Positions 58,718-64,000 of a stretch of 64,000 bases of DNA are shown one piece after another (position 1 is the first letter of the stretch; each line of letters starts with the position of its first letter). The DNA is from Paenibacillus amylolyticus (GTDB lineage: Bacteria > Bacillota > Bacilli > Paenibacillales > Paenibacillaceae): contig NZ_BCNV01000001.1 in NCBI RefSeq assembly GCF_001570725.1, positions 496,001-560,000 of the forward strand, in the 5' to 3' direction. The notes below the pieces were generated by a model. It ran no database searches. It was not told the DNA's origin and was given only the letters and a program-made list of their open reading frames with translations. The translations under genes and the position numbers were made by a program.

Positions 58718-59242
58718 ATGGATGAAAGATTTCCGATAGGACCATTTGTACACACGGGCAAGGTTACGCCTGCACAGAGAGAACAGTGGATTCAGGACAT
58801 TGCTGAGCTGCCTGAACGCGCGCGCGAAGCGGTAAAGGGTCTAAGTGAAGAGCAATTAAGTCTGCCGTACCGAGAAGGCGGATGGATGCTCAAGCAGGTG
58901 ATTCACCACATGGCAGACAGCCATATGAACAGTATGATTCGTTTCAAGTTGGCCCTGACAGAGGATACACCAACGATTCGGCCTTATTATGAAGAGCGCT
59001 GGGCTGAATTGAGTGATTCAAGGGACTTGGATATCGAATTCTCGCTGCAAATTCTGGATGCGCTCCATCGTCGCTGGGTGTTTCTGTTAAACGCGTTGAC
59101 AGATGCAGATTATGCCAAACAATTCTATCATCCCTCATCGCAAGAAACGACAAGACTGGATTATAATCTGGGCATGTATGCTTGGCATGGCAAACACCAT
59201 GTTGCCCACATCACATCGCTTAGAGAAAAACTTGGAATGTAG
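58718..59242 (+). CDS. Bacillithiol S-transferase (BstA/YfiT)-like protein
   Basis: A 174-residue DinB-fold metal protein. RFPIGPFVHTGKVTPAQREQWI is the YfiT opening, then WMLKQVIHHMADSHMNSMIRFK and YAWHGKHHVAHITSL supply the three metal histidines. YfiT/BstA enzymes use bacillithiol to conjugate electrophiles or drugs, in the DinB superfamily. ATAATGGATGG with GAGGAGG upstream gives a good start. Metal site and family are seen in sequence; the transferase role is inferred from the named family. Confidence 0.9.
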   Translation: MDERFPIGPFVHTGKVTPAQREQWIQDIAELPERAREAVKGLSEEQLSLPYREGGWMLKQVIHHMADSHMNSMIRFKLALTEDTPTIRPYYEERWAELSDSRDLDIEFSLQILDALHRRWVFLLNALTDADYAKQFYHPSSQETTRLDYNLGMYAWHGKHHVAHITSLREKLGM

Positions 59243-59279
59243 ATAAGCAATAGAGCTGTTATGAAAGGAGTGCATCATC

Positions 59280-59798
59280 ATGACGGATATACATATACGG
59301 CTCTTAATTGAGAATGATCCACTTGTAATCTCGCAGGCTTTTCAAGCGCAGGGATGGCATAAATCTGCCGAGCAGTATTTCCATTACCTAGCTGATCAGC
59401 AAAATGGGAAACGTGTGACCCTAGTTGCGGAGTTCAATGGAGAATTTGCCGGTTACGTTAATGTATTATGGGCATCACATTATCCAGCGTTTAAGGAGCA
59501 GGGGATTCCTGAAATCAACGATTTCAATGTGCTGATGAAGTACCAGCGCCAAGGGATTGGGTCACGGTTGATGGACCGAGCAGAGGAAGTTATTCTGGAA
59601 CGAACGGATGTAGCAGGCATTGGTGTAGGTGTGTTTTCCGATTATGGCAAAGCACAAGTTCTATATGCCCATCGCGGGTACATACCAGACGGTCACGGTG
59701 TACACAAACTTGATCATTACATTCAGCCGGGTGAAGAAACGATTATGGACGACGATGTTGTACTTTATCTTACGAAGAAGTTAAGAGCCACGCAATAA
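59280..59798 (+). CDS. GNAT acetyltransferase
   Basis: A 172-residue GNAT protein. Motif A is EINDFNVLMKYQRQGIGSRLMDRAEEV (Q-x-x-G-x-G-x-R loop), with VTLVAEFNGEFAGYVNVLW upstream and YGKAQVLYAHRGYIPDGHGV after. AAAGGAGTG precedes the ATG at 59280. The target is unknown. It lies 37 bp after the BstA-like gene and may share its transcript. Confidence 0.88.
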   Translation: MTDIHIRLLIENDPLVISQAFQAQGWHKSAEQYFHYLADQQNGKRVTLVAEFNGEFAGYVNVLWASHYPAFKEQGIPEINDFNVLMKYQRQGIGSRLMDRAEEVILERTDVAGIGVGVFSDYGKAQVLYAHRGYIPDGHGVHKLDHYIQPGEETIMDDDVVLYLTKKLRATQ

Positions 59799-59850
59799 GT
59801 GTAATGTGTTCTTAGTTACCAAAGAAAGATGATAAAAAAGCTGTCCCGCA

Positions 59851-59859
59851 TGTTATACT
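59851..59859 (+). promoter_or_regulatory. Extended -10 promoter before VOC gene
   Basis: TGTTATACT is an extended -10 (TGnTATACT) with no clear -35. It is 68 bp before the VOC gene start. Confidence 0.45.
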
Positions 59860-59926
59860 CTATTGGAATTTGAGGAATGATAAGCAGGATGTTGAGAGAT
59901 TAGATGATTAGAGGAGTGAATGATGC

Positions 59927-60310
59927 ATGTTTAGCAAAGTCGGCCAGATTATGTTGTATGTCAACAATCAGGATGAATCATTGGCATTTTGGACGGAAAT
60001 TGCGGGGTTCCATATTGTGGATGAAGTAAACCTTGATGAGGGTATGAGATGGATTGAGATTGCGCCTACCCCAAATTCGCAGACGAGCATTATTCTTCAT
60101 GACAAGGCGTTTGTGGAGCGGATGTCAGCGGGTATAAATCTGGGCACACCTTCGTTAATGTTCTTCACCGAAAATCTGGATCAATTATATGCCGACTTGT
60201 CTGGTAAACATGTAACGGTTGGAGAGATTGTCGAGATGCCAACGGGGCGTGTCTTCAACTTTGCCGATAACGAAGGAAATTACTTTGCTGTACTGGAACG
60301 GGCGAAGTAA
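59927..60310 (+). CDS. VOC (glyoxalase/bleomycin-resistance) family protein
   Basis: A 127-residue single VOC domain. FSKVGQIMLYVNNQDESLAFWTEIAGFHIVDEV starts the first beta-alpha-beta-beta-beta unit, and NLGTPSLMFFTENLDQLYADL with GEIVEMPTGRVFNFADNEGNYFAVLE forms the second. VOC proteins bind a metal and act as isomerases, dioxygenases or drug-binding proteins; the substrate is unknown. GAGGAGTGAATG lies upstream of the ATG at 59927. Closed by a terminator. Confidence 0.9.
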   Translation: MFSKVGQIMLYVNNQDESLAFWTEIAGFHIVDEVNLDEGMRWIEIAPTPNSQTSIILHDKAFVERMSAGINLGTPSLMFFTENLDQLYADLSGKHVTVGEIVEMPTGRVFNFADNEGNYFAVLERAK

Positions 60311-60339
60311 ATTACAACTTAAAACAGCACTATTGCAAG

Positions 60340-60369
60340 CGATCGACATTCCATGTCGGTCGTTTTTTG
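60340..60369 (+). terminator. Rho-independent terminator
   Basis: CGATCGACAT pairs with ATGTCGGTCG around TCC and runs into TTTTTT. Confidence 0.93.
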
Positions 60370-60433
60370 TTGGGAAAAAGCTTATGTTTTCGAATATAAA
60401 ACACAAGAAAAATAGAGAACTACTGGGTAAAAA

Positions 60434-60442
60434 TGTTATAAT
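60434..60442 (+). promoter_or_regulatory. Extended -10 promoter before methyltransferase gene
   Basis: TGTTATAAT (60434-60442) is a consensus extended -10; the -35 region is not recognisable. It lies 85 bp before the GTG start at 60528. Confidence 0.6.
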
Positions 60443-60527
60443 AGAGTGTGGATAATTTAATGAAAATAACAAGAATTTGATAGCGGAAAATGAGGAGTGG
60501 AACGGGAATTTAAGGAGGAATGTGGTT

Positions 60528-61247
60528 GTGGAAAAGACGATTAAAAGTGTACAGGATCTGTATGATATGCTCGATGCCGACTTCAGATCTGCCAAGCAGT
60601 TTTGGGAGCCTTTCTATGAGGATCGGAACAGACCTATACCCTTTTTCCCAAACAAACCGGATGAAAATTTGGTAGCGCATGTGAACGCAGGTGTGCTGAG
60701 TGGTGGCAAGGCCCTGGAACTGGGTTGTGGCCCGGGTAGAAATGCATTGTATTTAACTCGCCAAGGATATCAGGTAGATGCTTATGATCTTTCGGAGACA
60801 GCTATTGCCTGGGCTAAAGAAAGGGCGGAAGAAGAGCATCTGGACGTGCATTTTGAATGTCGATCTGTGTTCGAATTGTCCCTAGAGCAAGAATATGATC
60901 TTGTCTACGACTCGGGTTGTCTGCACCACCTGTTGCCACATCAGCGCATTCCATACATAGAAATGATCCACAATGCACTCCGTCCAGGAGGATATTTTGG
61001 AATGACTTGTTTTGCTCCGGGTTTTGGCGATATTGGTGGGCCGGAGACCGTTATGAATGATTGGCAGGTGTATCAAGAGAAGTCGATGCGAGGTGGTCTT
61101 GCGTTCACGGAGGAGAAGCTTCGCTACATGCTGGAAGATGGCTTCGAATGTGTCGAGTTCCGTGCGATGAAGGCGATGGAGCAGCATGAACCGTGTTTTG
61201 GTGTACCTTTTCTATGGGCCACGGTGTGGAGAAAGAAAAACTCGTAA
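60528..61247 (+). CDS. Class I SAM-dependent methyltransferase
   Basis: A 239-residue methyltransferase. SAM motif I is ALELGCGPGRNALYLTRQGY, motif II VDAYDLSETAIAWAKERAEE, and the post-I YDLVYDSGCLHHLLPHQR has a Cys-His-His cluster seen in a thiopurine-methyltransferase-like group. GTG at 60528 is 9 bases after AAGGAGG (60512-60518); GTG 60522 is too close to it, and an in-frame TTG at 60477 lies upstream of the site. The substrate is not assigned. It is followed by an SDR gene. Confidence 0.88.
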   Translation: MEKTIKSVQDLYDMLDADFRSAKQFWEPFYEDRNRPIPFFPNKPDENLVAHVNAGVLSGGKALELGCGPGRNALYLTRQGYQVDAYDLSETAIAWAKERAEEEHLDVHFECRSVFELSLEQEYDLVYDSGCLHHLLPHQRIPYIEMIHNALRPGGYFGMTCFAPGFGDIGGPETVMNDWQVYQEKSMRGGLAFTEEKLRYMLEDGFECVEFRAMKAMEQHEPCFGVPFLWATVWRKKNS

Positions 61248-61293
61248 GAATAGGGGAAGGATATGCTTTGGAAATAGGAGGCGTGGTATCTTA

Positions 61294-62058
61294 ATGGGAA
61301 CAGGAACAGGAAAAAGATACTTTATCATTACAGGCACATCGAAAGGAATCGGTTTACAACTTGCGCAGTTATTATTGGCTAAGGGAGATTACGTTTATGG
61401 TATTTCACGTGGGAGTTCGGATCAGTTGGAATCAGGCGAGGAATGGAGCGGGCGTTACCGCCATGTTCAGTACGATCTAGCCGACCTGACCGGGATAGAT
61501 GAATTGGTTACACGTGTATTGGACGACATTTCGTCTCAGGAAGCCGATTTCATTGGACTTATTAATAACGCAGCGATGCTAGAGCCTCTAAAACCTATCC
61601 ATCAGTGCAGTGCGGCAGAGATAAGTCAAAGTCTTAACATCAGCCTCGCAGCGCCAATGATATTGAGTTCATCTTTTATTCAACAGACAAATCACCTGTC
61701 CGCTAGGCGTAAAATTGTCAATCTCTCATCCGGTTCGGGAAGTTATCCCGCGCCTTCAATGGCAGTGTACTGTACATCCAAGGCAGGCATGAACATGTTC
61801 ACCCAATGCGTATCCTTGGAACAAACAGGCAAACAGAACCTTGTTGAGATTATTGCTTTTGATCCGGGGATGGTCGATACCGAATTACAGGCTGTTGCAC
61901 GAGGCAAAAGTGCAGAGGAGTTCGTCCTTGCTGGTATGTTCAATCAAGTATATGAAGCGGGACAATTAAGATCGCCACGAGACGTAGCGATGCAGTTGAT
62001 CGAGCGTATGGACGCACACAGTGATGCAAGCCATGTTATACACACCATTGAGAGCTAA
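61294..62058 (+). CDS. Short-chain dehydrogenase/reductase (YueD-like)
   Basis: A 254-residue SDR. Cofactor motif TGTSKGIGLQLAQL, NNAAM, catalytic serine in NLSSGSGSY, and the YxxxK motif as YCTSKAG in MAVYCTSKAGMNM. The order and the end segment AFDPGMVDTELQA resemble YueD-type benzil/sepiapterin reductases. AGGAGGCGTGG precedes the ATG at 61294. It reduces a carbonyl using NADPH; the physiological substrate is unknown. It lies 46 bp after the methyltransferase gene. Confidence 0.9.
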   Translation: MGTGTGKRYFIITGTSKGIGLQLAQLLLAKGDYVYGISRGSSDQLESGEEWSGRYRHVQYDLADLTGIDELVTRVLDDISSQEADFIGLINNAAMLEPLKPIHQCSAAEISQSLNISLAAPMILSSSFIQQTNHLSARRKIVNLSSGSGSYPAPSMAVYCTSKAGMNMFTQCVSLEQTGKQNLVEIIAFDPGMVDTELQAVARGKSAEEFVLAGMFNQVYEAGQLRSPRDVAMQLIERMDAHSDASHVIHTIES

Positions 62059-62243
62059 CATGATATATGTATTTCGGATCTTTTTCTTTACGAAGTATGC
62101 ATACTTTTTGATATAAGCCCAAGTTCCCTGTACACTGGAATCAACGATCGGAAGTACGATTCGTAACGGTAAAGATGATCCTGCAACAACGGAGTCTAAT
62201 TACCTTTTTCAACCTTAGAAGATCAGAAACGTGGTGAAGTCTC

Positions 62244-62933
62244 TTGTTTAAAATTATGCTCATTGAAGATGACGAATCGTTATTCAGTGAAATCAAGGAA
62301 CGCTTAACCCAGTGGTCGTATGACGTGTATGGTGTGCAGGATTTTGGCAAGGTATTGCAGGAGTACAGTGTGATTCAGCCGCAACTGGTCATTATTGATA
62401 TTCAGTTGCCCCAATATGACGGGTTTCACTGGTGCCGGATTATTCGTTCGCACTCCAATGTGCCGATTATCTTTCTGTCCTCACGGGATCATCCTGCGGA
62501 TATGGTCATGTCCATGCATTTGGGTGCAGATGATTTTATCCAGAAGCCTTTTCATTTCGATGTATTGATTGCCAAGATCCAAGCGACTTTGCGGAGGGTG
62601 TACAACTATAACACAGAGCATATTGAACTTCGAACCTGGCGTGGTGCGGCTATTGAATATGTTAAAAATACGTTGACCTGTGGGGATGAATCCATCCTGT
62701 TAACCAAAAATGAGATGTTCATCCTTAAAGTGCTGATCGAGCACAAAAATCAGATTGTTACCCGTGAGGATCTCATCCGGAGCTTGTGGGATCATGAGCA
62801 TTTCGTGAGTGACAATACGCTCACGGTAAACGTTAACCGGTTACGGAAGAAACTTGAACCCATTGGACTGGACGGTTACATTGAAACCAAAGTAGGTCAG
62901 GGCTACATGGCAACGGAAGAGGCGGAAGCATGA
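62244..62933 (+). CDS. bceR: Bce-type response regulator
   Basis: A 229-residue OmpR-family regulator. Acidic pocket LIEDDESLF, phosphoacceptor Asp52 in IIDIQLPQYDG, K/T switch in FIQKPFH, and a C-terminal winged helix with RSLWDHEHFVSDNTLTVNVNRLRKKL and GQGYMATEE. The sequence style is that of BceR (bacitracin/antimicrobial peptide response). TTG start at 62244. It overlaps the kinase gene by ATGA. Targets are expected to carry 7-4-7 inverted repeats, and one lies at 63930-63947. Confidence 0.87.
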   Translation: MFKIMLIEDDESLFSEIKERLTQWSYDVYGVQDFGKVLQEYSVIQPQLVIIDIQLPQYDGFHWCRIIRSHSNVPIIFLSSRDHPADMVMSMHLGADDFIQKPFHFDVLIAKIQATLRRVYNYNTEHIELRTWRGAAIEYVKNTLTCGDESILLTKNEMFILKVLIEHKNQIVTREDLIRSLWDHEHFVSDNTLTVNVNRLRKKLEPIGLDGYIETKVGQGYMATEEAEA

Positions 62934-63934
62934 TCGGCAAATACATACGGGAAAAGGCTAGCTGGTTATGGCTGTTGGTAAGCATGCAGCTTATTATCTT
63001 ATTGGTGGCCTACCTGGATTCGTCCATTCCATTCCAATCTGTGGTGTATATCGTAGGACTGAATGTAGTGGTATGTCTTGTTTTTATCTGGGCGAGATAC
63101 TTGAAAGAAACCCGCTTTTATAAAAAGTTGAACACCTGGGATCATACCTATGATCTTGGGGAGCTTGAGATCGCCGAGAGTCCCTATGAACTCATCGTAC
63201 ACGAGGCTATTACCTCCCAGACGGAGCGGTATCGTAAGGAGTCATCACATCATTTTATCGCTTTGGAACAGGAGAAGGATGAGATGTTGTCCTGGATTCA
63301 TGAGGTGAAGACCCCACTGACTGCGTTGCAACTCATGATAGAGCGCTTGCCAGATGATAAGCTACAGAACCAAATGACATATGAATGGTTACGAATTCAT
63401 CAGTTGCTGGATCAGCAGCTTCATCAGAAGCGTATTCCGTTCATGCATAATGATCTGTTCATCGAAGAGACCGAACTTGAACCGGTATTGAATAGCGAGA
63501 TACGAGCACTGAAATCGTGGTGCATTTCCAAAGGCATTGGTTTTGATGTGTCTTTAATGGTATCGCGCGTGCTCACTGACAGCAAATGGTTAGGATTCAT
63601 CCTCCGGCAGTTGTTGAGCAATGCAGTGAAATATAGCGATTCATCGGATATTCTCATTGAAAGTCGGGAACAGGATGGACACATCATACTCATGATTCAG
63701 GATCACGGGCGGGGGATTGAGGCTCAAGATCTGCCACGTATATTTGATAAAGGATTTACGTCTACCCGAGGCAGAATGAATGGGTCAGCTACTGGGATGG
63801 GACTATATTTGGTTCGTCAGGTGGTCCAGACGCTTCATATGAACATTCATGTAAAATCTTCTCTTGGCGAGGGCACAATCGTCACACTTACTTTTCCGCG
63901 AAAAAACGACATGGTGCATCTTGCAGGCGTGTGA
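62930..63934 (+). CDS. bceS: Bce-type intramembrane-sensing histidine kinase
   Basis: A 334-residue kinase with two closely spaced helices (about 12-29 and 37-55) and almost no outside loop (LDSSIPFQSV), the intramembrane-sensing build. DHp has His124 in SWIHEVKTPLTAL. ATPase motifs include QLLSNAVKYSD, DHGRGI and GSATGMGLYL. Such kinases do not sense peptides alone but report through a BceAB-type ABC transporter. None is inside the window; it should follow within the next bases. Translationally coupled to the regulator. Confidence 0.9.
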   Translation: MIGKYIREKASWLWLLVSMQLIILLVAYLDSSIPFQSVVYIVGLNVVVCLVFIWARYLKETRFYKKLNTWDHTYDLGELEIAESPYELIVHEAITSQTERYRKESSHHFIALEQEKDEMLSWIHEVKTPLTALQLMIERLPDDKLQNQMTYEWLRIHQLLDQQLHQKRIPFMHNDLFIEETELEPVLNSEIRALKSWCISKGIGFDVSLMVSRVLTDSKWLGFILRQLLSNAVKYSDSSDILIESREQDGHIILMIQDHGRGIEAQDLPRIFDKGFTSTRGRMNGSATGMGLYLVRQVVQTLHMNIHVKSSLGEGTIVTLTFPRKNDMVHLAGV

Positions 63935-63947
63935 CAACAATGTCACA
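63930..63947 (+). promoter_or_regulatory. 7-4-7 inverted-repeat operator of Bce type
   Basis: TGTGACA-ACAA-TGTCACA is a perfect inverted repeat with 7-bp arms and a 4-bp spacer, the layout of BceR-family main binding sites. It overlaps the kinase stop codon (63932-63934) and points to a regulated gene starting just outside the window, most likely the transporter ATPase. Confidence 0.8.
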
Positions 63948-64000
63948 TGCTTTTTGGTTTTGTTCGGTGAATCGCACGATAACACTGCACATCCCGCCTA

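Noticed and set aside
1..64000. tRNA, rRNA, CRISPR array, prophage or transposase genes
   Set aside because: No repeat-spacer pattern, no cloverleaf-like or rRNA-like stretch, and no transposase, integrase or phage structural motif was seen in any plausible frame.

Overview
The window reads as a chromosomal segment of a low-to-mid G+C, spore-forming Bacillota, most probably Paenibacillus. This is inferred from family content and gene style, not from a search. The supporting signs are a Spo0M-type sporulation protein, YdbS/YdbT-type PH-domain proteins, a Bce-type two-component system, a bacillithiol-transferase (BstA/YfiT) homologue, a secreted GH5-FN3-CBM3 mannanase, and many TTG/GTG starts behind strong AGGAGG ribosome sites. 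No rRNA, tRNA, CRISPR array, prophage or intact transposase was seen.

Layout. 0-4.8 kb: end of a phosphotransferase gene, a 5'-truncated mepB remnant, a MerR regulator with an aldo/keto reductase behind a MerR-type dyad promoter, small membrane proteins, and a zinc/cobalt CDF exporter behind a CzrA-type operator. 5-9 kb: hssR-hssS-hrtB-hrtA, a haem sensing and efflux locus in tandem order with a direct-repeat HssR-type box before hrtB. 9-21 kb: housekeeping and accessory genes (Nudix, DUF4275, DUF4304, Zn-ribbon/HhH protein, DUF2569, phosphatase, PNPOx, GNAT, radical SAM, a phosphodiester glycosidase plus GT2-GtrA pair, Mpo1-like, AAA ATPase, isochorismatase). 21-32 kb: a run of small single genes on one strand, many of unknown function and resembling orphan immunity-protein loci, with a frameshifted phospholipase-C-like gene, a LytTR-DUF3021 pair and lipoproteins. 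28.8-39 kb: two paralogous deaminases, Nudix, several GNATs, peptidase E, PhzF, a broken HIT gene, a probable zinc metallopeptidase and an intact phospholipase-C-like paralogue. 39-48 kb: bPH2 pair, Cof-type HAD phosphatase, YHYH mini-protein, Nudix, DUF3298, mannanase, GT4 glycosyltransferase, DMP19-like protein. 48.6-55.3 kb: a complete fructose-family PTS (IIA, IIB, IIC), a GH38 alpha-mannosidase and a PRD regulator, probably for a mannosyl compound such as mannosylglycerate. 55.5-64 kb: Spo0M, methyltransferases, cupin, AAC(6')-like GNAT, BstA-like, VOC, SDR, and a BceRS pair whose stop codon overlaps a perfect 7-4-7 operator, implying a bceAB transporter just outside the window.

Four threads cut across the window. 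A dispersed repeat of about 175 bp with terminal inverted repeats and an internal hairpin occurs in six full, deleted, expanded or end-only versions. Five of these point into a downstream gene 25-80 bp before its start codon. Regulatory sites are unusually readable: MerR/AdhR, CzrA, HssR, LytTR and Bce. Mannose-directed functions cluster at 44-55 kb. Several genes are decaying (mepB, PLC-like, HIT). At least four plausible proteins shorter than 60 residues have good ribosome sites.
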